Assembly (NCBI GenBank): GCA_013697635.1
Contig: JACCWM010000210.1
Span: 1-50,009, forward strand
Direction: 5' to 3'
DNA from: Lujinxingiaceae bacterium
GTDB taxonomy: Bacteria > Myxococcota_A > Bradymonadia > Bradymonadales > Bradymonadaceae
DNA: 50,009 bases
Shown here in pieces: positions 1 through 9,479 of this stretch; positions within the stretch are counted from its first letter, which is position 1, and each line of letters opens with the position of its first letter. Both the position numbers and the translations under genes were made by a program. A model generated the notes under the pieces. The model saw nothing but the letters and a program-made list of their open reading frames with translations. It was not told the origin of the DNA and did not search any database.

Positions 1-64
1 GCGCGAAGGTGGCGATCAGTGCGAGAATCAACCAGCTTGCGTGACGTGGTTTCGAGAATGCCAT
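1..64 (-). CDS. N-terminus of a secreted protein, cut by the window edge
   Basis: Only the first 21 codons are inside the window. Read leftward from the ATG at 64 they give a short basic start (MAFSKPRH) followed by a hydrophobic run (WLILALIATFA), which is a typical signal peptide or first membrane segment. The gene starts 2 bases after the stop codon of the upstream gene (67-870), so the two are probably co-transcribed and perhaps translationally coupled. The function cannot be told from this fragment. Confidence 0.6.
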   Translation of the reverse strand, partial: MAFSKPRHASWLILALIATFA

Positions 65-66
65 GA

Positions 67-870
67 TCACAGATAGGTGGTGTAGGGGAAGCGGAAATGA
101 AGCAGCAAAAAGCCCTGCCCGATGTGCCAGAGGCTGGGGCCGTCTTCGAGGCCGGTTTCCAGAATCGAGCCGCCGATCTTTTGCGGAATGTAGAACTGGC
201 TGGCCCAGCCAAAGCTGATGAGAAACTGGCGCGTGATCGGGATCTCGAGATCGAGCGAGAGCTCAGCGCCTGGGCGAAGAAAGTGGGTTGGCGAGGGGAT
301 GGTATCAGAGTGGATGAAGGCGTAGGTCGCGATCACGCCGCCGTGCAAGCTCAGGCGCACCGGCTCGCTGAGCAGGGCCAGGCCCAGGCCCAGCGGTGTC
401 CAGGTCGCCGCATAAACGCCGGTATTGCGAAATTTGGGCGAAATGATCAATGATGTCGGAATCAGCGCAGCAACGCCGGGTTTGATGCGAATCTCGCCCA
501 TGCTTTTGGCCTGGTCACGGTACTGGCGCGGGATCAGGCGCTGGTTGTTGCGCATGAACTCCTGATCGATGATCGCGGCCAGCGAGATACGGATGCCGTA
601 GTGAAAGGTCTGATCTTCGTAGATCGGGCCGCTCAAACCCAGGTTCTCGACATCGATGTTGCCGAGCATGTTGAAGGTTGGGCCAACGCCGATGTCGACC
701 GGAACCGTCACCGGCTGGGGGCCGCGTACGACAGGGCCGGGCGGGCGCTTCTTTTTTTGTTGGGTTGGGCGAGGCCTTTGCTGGGCGTCGGCCAGGGCTG
801 GCGGCAGCAGGAAAACGCCGATCAAGACGAGTACAAACAAGCTCAAATAGCGAGGTTTTACATACAACAT
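67..870 (-). CDS. Secreted, probably outer-membrane beta-barrel-like protein of unknown function
   Basis: The 267-residue product begins with a clear signal peptide (hydrophobic stretch LFVLVLIGVFLL, cleavage probably after ALADA). A basic, proline- and lysine-rich linker follows (PTQQKKKRPPGP). The remainder has alternating hydrophobic and polar residues and ends with an aromatic residue pair plus leucine (PYTTYL), which fits an outer-membrane barrel, although no named family is recognised. The start codon at 870 has no strong ribosome binding site. The next gene (1-64) follows after 2 bases and also starts with a signal peptide, which suggests a small operon of envelope proteins. The antisense frames here are rich in Ala, Arg and Gly and look like shadows. 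Confidence 0.75.
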   Translation of the reverse strand: MLYVKPRYLSLFVLVLIGVFLLPPALADAQQRPRPTQQKKKRPPGPVVRGPQPVTVPVDIGVGPTFNMLGNIDVENLGLSGPIYEDQTFHYGIRISLAAIIDQEFMRNNQRLIPRQYRDQAKSMGEIRIKPGVAALIPTSLIISPKFRNTGVYAATWTPLGLGLALLSEPVRLSLHGGVIATYAFIHSDTIPSPTHFLRPGAELSLDLEIPITRQFLISFGWASQFYIPQKIGGSILETGLEDGPSLWHIGQGFLLLHFRFPYTTYL

Positions 871-980
871 GATAAGACCGGGACTCGAGAGTATTGCCAG
901 CTTCGTTTGTTATTGACGCGAGCCAGCGGGCGATGATTTAAAAATTGATTGAATTATTTTGACCCCATCGTGAGGATGTC

Positions 981-2759
981 GTGGGCAAATATGGATTTGA
1001 GCGCTTTCTCAACACGCGGTCGGCCTCGTGTGGTTCGTTGCGCGCCGATGGTGAGCACCTGGCATTTTTAACCGACATCACCCAGACCGCGCAATTGTGG
1101 ATGCTGGATAAACCGATGTCCTGGCCCGAGCAGTTGACGTTTTACAACGATCGGCTGATGTTCGCGAGTTTTGGGCCAGGCGGACAAGTCGCCTTTGGCA
1201 AGGACGCGGGCGGCGACGAAGACCAGCTCATTTTTCTGATCGACGCCGAGGGCGGCCTGGCCGCACAGGCAAGCCTTGCTCAGGCCAAGCACCTGTGGGG
1301 CGGCTGGAGCCCGGATGGAAGGCGCATTGCGTGGAGTCACAACGGGCGAAACGGGCGCGATTTTGACATCTATATCTACGATTTGGAGACGCGAAGCGAG
1401 TCTCTGGTCTTTGAGGGCGAAGGCTACAACTATGTCGCGGCTTGGCTTGCCGATGGCAAACGTGTGATCGCGGGCAAGGCCGAATCCAACGCGAACAACG
1501 ACTTGTGGCTACTGGAACTGGCCAGTGGTGAGCGTGTGCATCTGACTGCGCGCCAGGGCGACGCCTACTATGGTTCGGTCGCACCGACGCCCGATGGGCT
1601 TGGTTGCTTTGTGATCAGCAATGTCGGCCGCGACTTTGCGAATCTCGCCGTGATTGATTTTGCCAGCGCACAGTGCACCTTTGTCGACGAGCATGACTGG
1701 GACCGCGAGGAGGTGGCGCTGAGCTGCGATGGCCGTTATCTGGCCATGTTGACCAACGAGGAGGGCTACTCGGTGATCGAGGTACGCGATCTCGTCACAG
1801 GCAGCGTGCAACAGATCGAGGGGATCGCGCGCGGCGTGGCCTCAGGGCTGGCGTTCGCCCATGAGAGCGAGCGCTTCGCGGTGACGCTGAGCGGGCCGTC
1901 GGACACGATGGACGTCTGGACCGTGGATGCCGCGAGCGGGCAGGCGCTCCGCTGGACGCGCTCGAGCATGGCGGGCATCGTGCGCGAGACGCTGATCGAG
2001 CCGGAGCTGGTGCGCTTTGAGAGCTTCGATGGTCTTCTCATCCCGGCATTTTTCTACAAGCCGACAACGCCCGGGCCCTACAAGGTGATCATCGATATCC
2101 ATGGCGGCCCGGAGGGACAGCGCCGGCCCCAGTTTGCGGCCGTGTTTCAATACCTTGTCGAGCAGGGCTTCGCGGTGCTCTCGCCCAACGTGCGCGGCTC
2201 GAGCGGCTACGGCAAGCATTTTATGGGGCTCGATGACGTCGAACTTCGTATGGACAGCGTCAAGGACATCGCGGCTGCGCGCAGCTGGCTTATCGAGTGG
2301 GCCGACGCCGACCCGAATAGAATTGGGTTGATGGGCGGTTCCTACGGAGGCTTCATGGTGTTGAGCGCCATGGTCACCTATCCCGAGCTTTGGGCTGCGG
2401 GAGTCGACGTTGTCGGCATCGCGAGTCTGGTGACTTTCTTGGAGAATACGGCGAGTTATCGTCGCGCGCTGCGAGAGCAAGAGTACGGCTCGCTCGAGCA
2501 CGATCGCGAATTTTTGCACAGCATCTCGCCTTTGACATGGATCGATAATATCTCGGCGCCGCTGATGGTGGTGCATGGGCGAAACGATCCGCGCGTGCCC
2601 GTGAGCGAGGCCGATCAAGTGGCGCGCGCCGTGCGTGCCAAGGGACACGAGGTCGACCTGGTGATCTACGAAGATGAGGGTCATGGCATCGCCAAGCGCT
2701 CGAATCGGCTCGACGCGTACCCCAAGATTGCGGCATTTTTTGCGCGCCATCTGGCTTGA
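981..2759 (+). CDS. S9 family serine peptidase (prolyl oligopeptidase / acylaminoacyl peptidase type)
   Basis: The 592-residue product has an N-terminal beta-propeller of WD40/TolB-like repeats (about residues 20-340; motifs such as WSPDGRRIAW and LSCDGRYLAM) and a C-terminal alpha/beta-hydrolase domain. The catalytic triad can be read directly: Ser454 in GGSYGGF, Asp536 in HGRNDPRVP and His568 in EDEGHG. Enzymes of this family cleave short peptides, the propeller limiting access to the active site. No signal peptide is visible, so it is probably cytoplasmic. It starts with GTG at 981, and TGAGGA at 971-976 serves as ribosome binding site. The dipeptidyl versus acylaminoacyl subtype cannot be decided from sequence alone. 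Confidence 0.93.
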   Translation: MGKYGFERFLNTRSASCGSLRADGEHLAFLTDITQTAQLWMLDKPMSWPEQLTFYNDRLMFASFGPGGQVAFGKDAGGDEDQLIFLIDAEGGLAAQASLAQAKHLWGGWSPDGRRIAWSHNGRNGRDFDIYIYDLETRSESLVFEGEGYNYVAAWLADGKRVIAGKAESNANNDLWLLELASGERVHLTARQGDAYYGSVAPTPDGLGCFVISNVGRDFANLAVIDFASAQCTFVDEHDWDREEVALSCDGRYLAMLTNEEGYSVIEVRDLVTGSVQQIEGIARGVASGLAFAHESERFAVTLSGPSDTMDVWTVDAASGQALRWTRSSMAGIVRETLIEPELVRFESFDGLLIPAFFYKPTTPGPYKVIIDIHGGPEGQRRPQFAAVFQYLVEQGFAVLSPNVRGSSGYGKHFMGLDDVELRMDSVKDIAAARSWLIEWADADPNRIGLMGGSYGGFMVLSAMVTYPELWAAGVDVVGIASLVTFLENTASYRRALREQEYGSLEHDREFLHSISPLTWIDNISAPLMVVHGRNDPRVPVSEADQVARAVRAKGHEVDLVIYEDEGHGIAKRSNRLDAYPKIAAFFARHLA

Positions 2760-2793
2760 ACCAAGCTGGCACTCGGGGTAGCTTGCCGCGCAT

Positions 2794-2825
2794 GCGCGAC
2801 CGATGGCGACAGCGATCGGTCGCGC
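2794..2825. other. Perfect 11-bp inverted repeat between the peptidase and the membrane phosphatase-fold gene
   Basis: GCGCGACCGAT (2794-2804) and its exact reverse complement (2815-2825) are separated by 10 bases. The arms lie 34 bases after the S9 peptidase stop and 27 bases before the next start codon. There is no T-run after the stem, so a classical intrinsic terminator is not supported. It could be a Rho-independent-like pause, a processing hairpin or an operator. Confidence 0.5.
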
Positions 2826-2851
2826 CGTGACCGATATGGGAGATGGTGTAG

Positions 2852-5077
2852 ATGAGCGTCCGCAACAAAGCCGTCAATGGCGGCCTGGCCGGTCTGGTCT
2901 TCGGGACCGCGATGTTTCTAGGCGAAGGCCTTTATCTGGCGCAAAGTGTGGGGGAAGTCTCATTTGCCAGCGTTCCGTTGAATGTCGGGGTCGGCGCGCC
3001 GCTCGTCCTTGTTCTCGCGCTCTTCATGGCGGTGGCTTGCGTGGCCTGGAGCCGCATGCTGGGCCCGGGGCCCGGCATGGAGCGCCAGGCATGGCGCTGG
3101 TTGTGGGCTGACTCAACCGAGAGGCTCGTGCAGCGCAGCGCATGGATCGTGGCGGCGGCGCTCTCGGGGGCGGTGTGGTTGGCGGCCAGTGTGGTGGCCG
3201 GCAATCAGATCCTCAGGGCCGTCGTTACGCCGAGCCTCGCGCTTCTCTTGTTGATCCTGGTGCAGTTCATCGTCGGTGCGCTTTTGCTTGCGGGCAGCGC
3301 CTTGATCGCGCTCATTGCGCGCGCTTTTTTCGGATTCATCGCGCGCCTGGGCCGTGTCGGCCAGTATGTGAGCCGACCGCTTTCGCTGCTGGTCGGCTGT
3401 GCTTTGACGGGCTTATCGGGCGTGTTGGTGCTGGCGATCTTGCGCCCTGACGTGCTCAAGGCGCTGCCGTGGAGCTTCGCGCTTGGACCGATGGCGGGGA
3501 TGTTGGCGGTCGTGTCGGCGGCGTTGTTCGTCAAGCGATTCAAGGTGGGCGCGCTTTCAATGGGCAGCGTCTTCATGGTGCTTGTGCTCGGGATTGGAGT
3601 CTTCACCTTCTTTTTGCCGCACGCATTGCGCGGGGGACGCAGCGTCTTCGTGGGACAGGAATCGGTGGCCAGCACCTGGTATGCGACGATTCATCCGGTG
3701 CTCGATTTCGACGGCGACGGCGCACTGAACTTCTACGGCGAGGGCGACTGCGCACCGTTTGATCCCGATATCGGTCCGCACCAGCGTGAGATCGTCGGCG
3801 ATGGAATCGACCAGAACTGCTCGGGAAGCGATTTAGTGATCGACGAGGATGCTTTTCGCGACGGCAAGAGGAGCCATCCGCTGCCCGCTGGGCTCGTCGA
3901 AGCCAAGCCCAACATCATCCTGGTGACCTCGGACGCTCTGTCTTTCGACCACACGAGCGTCGGTGGCTACAAGCGCGACGTGACGCCGAATTTGAATGAT
4001 TGGGCCAAGCGCGCGACGGTCTTCGAGTCGGCTTTTTCCACCTCGACGAGTACGCGTCTGGCGCTGCCCGGCTTGCTCACGAGCCAGTTCAACAGCATGA
4101 CGCCGATGAAGAATGCGCGCGTTCATCCCTACCACTATGCGAACAACGTGGTGACGATCGCCTCGCTGCTCAAGGAGGCGGGCTATCAGACGATCCACGT
4201 GCCAGGCAATCGCTACTTCGCGCGCTGGAATGGCTACACGCGCGGCTTTGACACGCTCGATTTCGAGGCGCACAAGCAACACAAGGAGCACACCTCGGTG
4301 GCGGTGACCGCCTCGGCTTTGAAGTTTCTCCAGGAGCACGATCCCAAAAAAGGCCCGATGTTTCTTTGGATTCACTACTACGATCACCATGAGCCCTATG
4401 TCATGCCTGCTGATGGCAAGATCTTCGGAGACGGCAAGGCCGAGGTCGATCGCTACGACAGTGAGATCCATCATGCCGACGGCAATTGGGCCAAAGTGCT
4501 CGATGCGGTGGAGCAGAAGTGGACGCCCGAAGAGTATGTGATGGTCTTCACCTCCGATCACGGCGAGGGATTCGATGTCAACCATACGCGCTTTCGCCAT
4601 GGCAATACGGTGCATACGGCCACCTTGCATGTGCCCTTCATCATTCAGACCTCCCAGCAGCGTGGAAAGCGCTTCGATGGGCTTACGGGCCACCTCGACC
4701 TGCTTCCAACGCTTGCCAACATCGTTGGCACCAAGCCCTTGGAATCCTGGCGCGGCGAGAGCCTGGTGCCGGTATTGTTTGAAGGTAAACCCATCGAAAA
4801 GACGATCACCTTCTCGCTCGAATACATCCCCGAGGGCGTCAAGCGCAAAGAAGACGGCTTTCGCCAGATCGGTGCGCGCACCAACGACTTCTACTTTATC
4901 GATAATCGGCGCGCCGGCGAGACGCGTTTTGTGAAGTGGCGCGAGGATGCCACCGACTCGGTCGATGTGCGCGCAAAGTATCCCGATGAGTTCGAGATCT
5001 ATCGCTACATCACGGCCGGTAAATTGGAATGGTTGCGCGAGCATGAGAAAGCGCTCTCGGCGTTTCGGCCCAAATAA
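2852..5077 (+). CDS. Membrane-anchored alkaline-phosphatase-superfamily enzyme (sulfatase / phosphoethanolamine-transferase-like) with a MopE-type motif
   Basis: The 741-residue protein has about seven hydrophobic segments in residues 10-265. A MopE-like metal-binding segment follows (about residues 285-330; DFDGDG ... GDGIDQNCSG), and the rest is a sulfatase-fold catalytic domain. Metal-binding elements seen are VTSDALSFD near the domain start and TSDHGEGF later. The sulfatase Cys/Ser-x-Pro-x-Arg formylglycine site is absent. Its position holds Thr397-Ser-Thr399-Ser-Thr401-Arg followed by LALPGLL, which spaces better with the Thr nucleophile region of EptA-like phosphoethanolamine transferases. 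A phosphotransferase or phosphohydrolase acting on the periplasmic side is therefore as likely as a sulfatase. The start is ATG 2852 with GGAGA upstream. The gene converges with the giant surface protein 22 bases downstream. Confidence 0.85.
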   Translation: MSVRNKAVNGGLAGLVFGTAMFLGEGLYLAQSVGEVSFASVPLNVGVGAPLVLVLALFMAVACVAWSRMLGPGPGMERQAWRWLWADSTERLVQRSAWIVAAALSGAVWLAASVVAGNQILRAVVTPSLALLLLILVQFIVGALLLAGSALIALIARAFFGFIARLGRVGQYVSRPLSLLVGCALTGLSGVLVLAILRPDVLKALPWSFALGPMAGMLAVVSAALFVKRFKVGALSMGSVFMVLVLGIGVFTFFLPHALRGGRSVFVGQESVASTWYATIHPVLDFDGDGALNFYGEGDCAPFDPDIGPHQREIVGDGIDQNCSGSDLVIDEDAFRDGKRSHPLPAGLVEAKPNIILVTSDALSFDHTSVGGYKRDVTPNLNDWAKRATVFESAFSTSTSTRLALPGLLTSQFNSMTPMKNARVHPYHYANNVVTIASLLKEAGYQTIHVPGNRYFARWNGYTRGFDTLDFEAHKQHKEHTSVAVTASALKFLQEHDPKKGPMFLWIHYYDHHEPYVMPADGKIFGDGKAEVDRYDSEIHHADGNWAKVLDAVEQKWTPEEYVMVFTSDHGEGFDVNHTRFRHGNTVHTATLHVPFIIQTSQQRGKRFDGLTGHLDLLPTLANIVGTKPLESWRGESLVPVLFEGKPIEKTITFSLEYIPEGVKRKEDGFRQIGARTNDFYFIDNRRAGETRFVKWREDATDSVDVRAKYPDEFEIYRYITAGKLEWLREHEKALSAFRPK

Positions 5078-5099
5078 ATGTTTGGTGGCCAAGAGATCG

Positions 5100-8000
5100 T
5101 CATTCGCTCAGGCCTGACTCGCAGAAACAATCGGCCGATCCGGATGGGCAGCTGCAGGCGTTTCTGAATCCGCACTCGGCTGGGCCGCAGACATCCCCTC
5201 CGGCCGGGCAGCCGCCGATGCCTGCAGCTAGGCCGTCGACGACGTCGTCGCAGTTGGTGTCCTTGCCGTCGCAGACTTCTGTGGCGCCGGGTTTGACAGC
5301 ATAGTCGTTGTCGTCGCAATCGGGGCCTGTTGGGCAGTCGATGGGGTGGTAGCCAAGATGGCCATCGAAATCGAGGTCCTGGCAGCCGCCGGCGGCACAA
5401 GCGGCGGCGCTGGGCGTCGGACAGGCGATGACGCCGCCGGCGTTGCAGACGTAGCGCGTGATGCGACAGCCATTGGCGTCACTCTCGGCCATACACATGG
5501 TCAGGGCGGCGGGCAGGTGCTCGACCTTGACCTCGAGCTTCTTGCTCGCATTGAGCGCGCGCAGGGCCAGATGCGGCGCATAGAGGCGCCAATTGCCTAT
5601 GGCCGTGGGCAGCGTAACACCGAGATCGAAGCGAAGTGGCTGAGCGTTGCCGCCGCGCGGCCAGGTGAGCTGCATGATCGCCGCGTCCGCCTCGCGTGAG
5701 GCGCTGGCACCTGCCGTCCAGCGACGAACCGTCCAGGCGAGCTCGTAGCGGTCCTGGTGCACCGCCTCGGGCACGTCGTCTCGCATGGCCGTATTGCTCG
5801 GTGCCACCCAGTCGTCGTAGCCTGCGACGAACATCAAATCGGAGCTGTCGTAGTAGGTGGCCAGGGCATTGGCGAAGTCGATGCGCGCCCCGACCGGTGA
5901 GGACGTGGTTGCGCTGAGCGCGGGGTCGGTCTCGAAGATGCCGTGCACCAGAGGCATCGAGAGCACGCCGTTTTGGGTGTTGCGGTGAAAGAACATCAGG
6001 CTACGATCGAGGGCTTGGAGCGCGGTGGCGTCGCCGACGCTCAAGACGTTGGCGCTGCCCTCTTGGATGGCGCCCGCGTGTGGCGTGTAATTGAGAAAGT
6101 GGCCGGCTGACTGGGCCTTGTCGACGGTCGGCCAGGCCGTCCAATTCGACTCGCCTTGCTCGCGCACGGAGACCATGGGAAAGCGCATCGTGGCCACATC
6201 GTCGATGATGTTGTTGCAGGTGTCGTCGCGCCCGTTGCAGACCTCGTAGTTCCAGGGGAGCACGGTTTGATCGCATTTGAGTCGGCCGATGGTGCAGCTC
6301 GTCACGGTTCCATGGCCGCAGATGCCGTGGACATTGGCGCCTGGTCGGCACGGCGAAACGCCGACCTCAACGGAGAGCTTGACGTTGGAGGGAATCGCCA
6401 CATGGCGTAGCGCCATCTCCTCATGGGCGTCGAGATCGAGCCAGCTCCCGGTCTCGGCCGAGTAAAACTGCCAGGCACTGAGATCACCGCTAAATGAGGC
6501 GCTGACATAGGCGCTCCAGGGGATGTCGGCGCCAAAGTAGCCCAGGATGACGCCGCCGTGCTGGCCGGGGGCGGTGTGAATTTGAATCTGATGGTGATTG
6601 AAGCCACCTTCGCTGGTCACGACCTGGGTAACGGTGCCTATGGCCTGCAGCAGGCTCGGTGCCGGCTGGCCGCTGGGATAGCGAATCGAATACGTCGCGC
6701 TGGCCTCACCCTGGGTGCTCGTGCTTCTGCCGTGCAGGAGGGCCAGCGCATAGCGCGCGGGTGTCGTGCTGCGGTCGAGAAACAAGACGGCGCGTGCACG
6801 GCCTTTTGAGGTCAAAGGTGGCGTCGCCGAGAGAGCGGCGGTGATCGCGGGCAGGCCCCCCGAAGCGAGCAGCACGGGCCTGGGGAAGTGCCAGGGTGAG
6901 GATCGCTGCACAACGCCCGGCCAGTGGCCGCCCGCCGCCCTAAAAACATGATCCGTGTCGTAGTCGAAGTACTTGGCCTCGCAGGTATCGAGGGCACAGC
7001 GCCCATCAAAGCAGAACATGGGCTCGATGCAGTCATCGTGGCTGGCGCAGCTGTCAAAGCAGGTGCCAATATGGCAGACCTGGGTGCCCGGACAGACGAT
7101 GCCAACACATGAATTGGAGGTGCACGTCCCTTGATAGCAGTGATGGGCAGGATCGCATTGATCGTCCGCGCTGCAGACAAGGACACAATTGCCCTCATGG
7201 CAGGTCTCGGAGCCGGGGCAGGTTACGCCCGCGCAGAGATCCCCGACGCAGATGCTGTTGCTGCAGATCAAGGGCGGCGTGCAATCGCCTGTATCGACAC
7301 AGTCGTCAAAGCAGGAGCCCTCATAGCAAGACTGCTTGCTCGAGCATTGCACGCCCTGGCAGACGTCGGTCGCGCAGCGCTCGTCGTAGCACGAGAAGCC
7401 CGCCACGGTGCACGGGCACTTGTCAAAGCAGGAGCCAGCGTAGCAGACCTCGGACGAGGCACAGTTGACGCCATGACAGGCATCGTTTGAGCAGCGTCCA
7501 TCAAAACAGAGCATCGGATCGAGGCAGTCGTCGTCCTCGGCACACACGTCAAAACAGGATCCAGCATAACAGCTCTCGTCGATGGGGCATTGTACACCGG
7601 AGCAGGCAGTGAGCGCGCAGTGGTTGGCAAAGCAGGCAAAGGGCGGTACGCAATCGCCGTCATCGGTGCAGCTATCAAAGCACGAGCCGCCGTAGCAAAC
7701 CTGGGCACCGCAATCGATGCCCTCGCAAGGCGCGTTGCCCTCGACACAGCGGTTGTAGGTCGAATCGCCCTCGAAGCCAAAGCACAGCTCCGGGCAGTCC
7801 GGGTGGGTCATGCACGAGGTAAAACAGCTCTCGACCCAGCAGATATCACCTGGTGTGCAGGCCGGCGAGCAGGTGTCGGGCGGCGTATGGCGAAAGCGCG
7901 TGACAAAACCGTTTATGGTTCCAAGCGACGCCGCCGTAAATGGTCCAGAAACGACTGGAAAACCCGTGCCCGATCCCACCCAACCGGTCACATAGACCTG

Positions 8001-9347
8001 GCCATCGGGCCCAAGATCAATGCCCTGGCCAAAGTCTTGGCCAATGCTACCCAGATAGCCCGAGAAGACCAGGTCTGTGCCGTTAGGGGTGGTTTTGGCC
8101 ACAAATGCCGAAGTCGCGCCCTGCAAGGTGAGCATCGGCCCATCGACCACAGGAAAAGTTGCGGCCGTGCTTTTGGTATAGCCCGTAAAGTAAGCTGACT
8201 TGCTGCTATCGGTCGTGACTTCGTAGGCTTTGTCTTCGTTGTCGCCGCCAACATAGCCCAAATAATGAAAAGCATCGCCGACCACGTTTAGTCGGCCAAC
8301 GAAGGCATCGAAGCCTCCGGAATGGACCAGGCGCGGTCCAACGACGACGGGAAAAGTCGGTGAGGCCGTGGCGCCAACGACATAGGCCGTGTTGTCCGTT
8401 CCGATGGCGAGGTCATGGCCTTCGTCACCTGCGCCGGCGCCTAAAAAACCGGCGTACTCCAGATCGCTGCCGTCGGGCACGACCTTGGCCATGAACCCGT
8501 CTCGATCGCCTCCGCTGATCAGTTGTGGGCCGGTGCGCACATAAAAACCCGGTTGAACCGATTGCGTGTAGCCGGTGACGTAGGCTGCGCCGGCATTATC
8601 GACGGCCACGCCGTAGGCCTCATCCACGGCGGGGCCACCGATGTAGCCAGCATAGAGCAGGCTCGCGCCCGAGGCAGCGATCTTGGCGACGAAGGCATCG
8701 CCCGCGCCCTTATAGACCAACGATGGGCCGACACTTGCCGGAAACAGGGGCGAACTGGATTCCGAGCGCCCGGCAAAGTAGGTCAGTCCGTCGGATGAAA
8801 CCGCCAAGCTGTGGGCTTCGGTGATGCCGTTGATGTAGTAGCCGGCATAGATCAGGCTGGCCCCGTTGGCAGCAACCTTGGCGACATAGGTGCTGTTGGC
8901 ATTGTTGTAGGGCGGGCCGATGAGCACCGGGTTGTTCGTCGACTGCGTGGCGCCCGTGATGACCACCTGGCCATCGTTGTCTATGTCCATTCCCTGGGCG
9001 GTATCGTTTTGGTTGCCGCCGATGTATCCGGCATAGATCAGACCATTACCGCTGGAGTTGACGCGTGCGACAAACGCGTCACGCACACCGTTGTGGGTGA
9101 GATCGGGACCCACCGTGACGGGGAAATTGATCTGATTCGAGGTCGTGTTTCCGGCGATATAGGCGGTATGGTCGCTGCCGGCCACCAGCGCATGGGGTCG
9201 ATCGTCGCCGTCGCCGCCAATGAACCCGGAGTAGCTGTAGTTGACCAATGCCGTGGCAGGCTGGGGCGCCCACAGTGTGAGCAGCAGAGTCGTTGCGACG
9301 AATCCAACCGGTTTTAAGACGCGCATCGAGTCACCAAGGGATACCAT
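5100..9347 (-). CDS. Giant secreted surface protein: SBBP beta-propeller repeats, Cys-rich repeats, MopE-type metal-binding motifs
   Basis: The roughly 1415-residue protein starts with a signal peptide (VGFVATTLLLTLW...ATA). I count seven SBBP repeats (YAGYIGG-type) in the first ~480 residues. Seven Cys-rich units follow (pattern C..xxxxCYxGSCFDxC and DDCxxPxxCF), then a beta-rich region. The C-terminal part carries two MopE-like motifs (CNGRDDTCNNIIDD and CDGKDTNCDDVVDG) and it ends in a Cys-rich tail. SBBP and MopE modules are common in extracellular proteins of myxobacteria-like organisms; MopE binds copper in methanotrophs. Role here: adhesion, metal binding or cell-surface display (inference). 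The frame is open back to a TTG at 9368, but ATG at 9347 or 9326 is more likely, with the signal peptide intact in both. No strong ribosome binding site decides between them. Confidence 0.88.
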   Translation of the reverse strand: MVSLGDSMRVLKPVGFVATTLLLTLWAPQPATALVNYSYSGFIGGDGDDRPHALVAGSDHTAYIAGNTTSNQINFPVTVGPDLTHNGVRDAFVARVNSSGNGLIYAGYIGGNQNDTAQGMDIDNDGQVVITGATQSTNNPVLIGPPYNNANSTYVAKVAANGASLIYAGYYINGITEAHSLAVSSDGLTYFAGRSESSSPLFPASVGPSLVYKGAGDAFVAKIAASGASLLYAGYIGGPAVDEAYGVAVDNAGAAYVTGYTQSVQPGFYVRTGPQLISGGDRDGFMAKVVPDGSDLEYAGFLGAGAGDEGHDLAIGTDNTAYVVGATASPTFPVVVGPRLVHSGGFDAFVGRLNVVGDAFHYLGYVGGDNEDKAYEVTTDSSKSAYFTGYTKSTAATFPVVDGPMLTLQGATSAFVAKTTPNGTDLVFSGYLGSIGQDFGQGIDLGPDGQVYVTGWVGSGTGFPVVSGPFTAASLGTINGFVTRFRHTPPDTCSPACTPGDICWVESCFTSCMTHPDCPELCFGFEGDSTYNRCVEGNAPCEGIDCGAQVCYGGSCFDSCTDDGDCVPPFACFANHCALTACSGVQCPIDESCYAGSCFDVCAEDDDCLDPMLCFDGRCSNDACHGVNCASSEVCYAGSCFDKCPCTVAGFSCYDERCATDVCQGVQCSSKQSCYEGSCFDDCVDTGDCTPPLICSNSICVGDLCAGVTCPGSETCHEGNCVLVCSADDQCDPAHHCYQGTCTSNSCVGIVCPGTQVCHIGTCFDSCASHDDCIEPMFCFDGRCALDTCEAKYFDYDTDHVFRAAGGHWPGVVQRSSPWHFPRPVLLASGGLPAITAALSATPPLTSKGRARAVLFLDRSTTPARYALALLHGRSTSTQGEASATYSIRYPSGQPAPSLLQAIGTVTQVVTSEGGFNHHQIQIHTAPGQHGGVILGYFGADIPWSAYVSASFSGDLSAWQFYSAETGSWLDLDAHEEMALRHVAIPSNVKLSVEVGVSPCRPGANVHGICGHGTVTSCTIGRLKCDQTVLPWNYEVCNGRDDTCNNIIDDVATMRFPMVSVREQGESNWTAWPTVDKAQSAGHFLNYTPHAGAIQEGSANVLSVGDATALQALDRSLMFFHRNTQNGVLSMPLVHGIFETDPALSATTSSPVGARIDFANALATYYDSSDLMFVAGYDDWVAPSNTAMRDDVPEAVHQDRYELAWTVRRWTAGASASREADAAIMQLTWPRGGNAQPLRFDLGVTLPTAIGNWRLYAPHLALRALNASKKLEVKVEHLPAALTMCMAESDANGCRITRYVCNAGGVIACPTPSAAACAAGGCQDLDFDGHLGYHPIDCPTGPDCDDNDYAVKPGATEVCDGKDTNCDDVVDGLAAGIGGCPAGGDVCGPAECGFRNACSCPSGSADCFCESGLSE

Positions 9348-9479
9348 CGTGGTCTCACATTCTCGCAAACATTGCAGGCAATTTCACAGAGAGCCCATCT
9401 TGGCCCAACGGGCAGTGCGAGTCAATTTCAGCGGGTGCGGCGCAGCTCGGGCGCGCCTGCTGGAACGCATCAAACAGCG

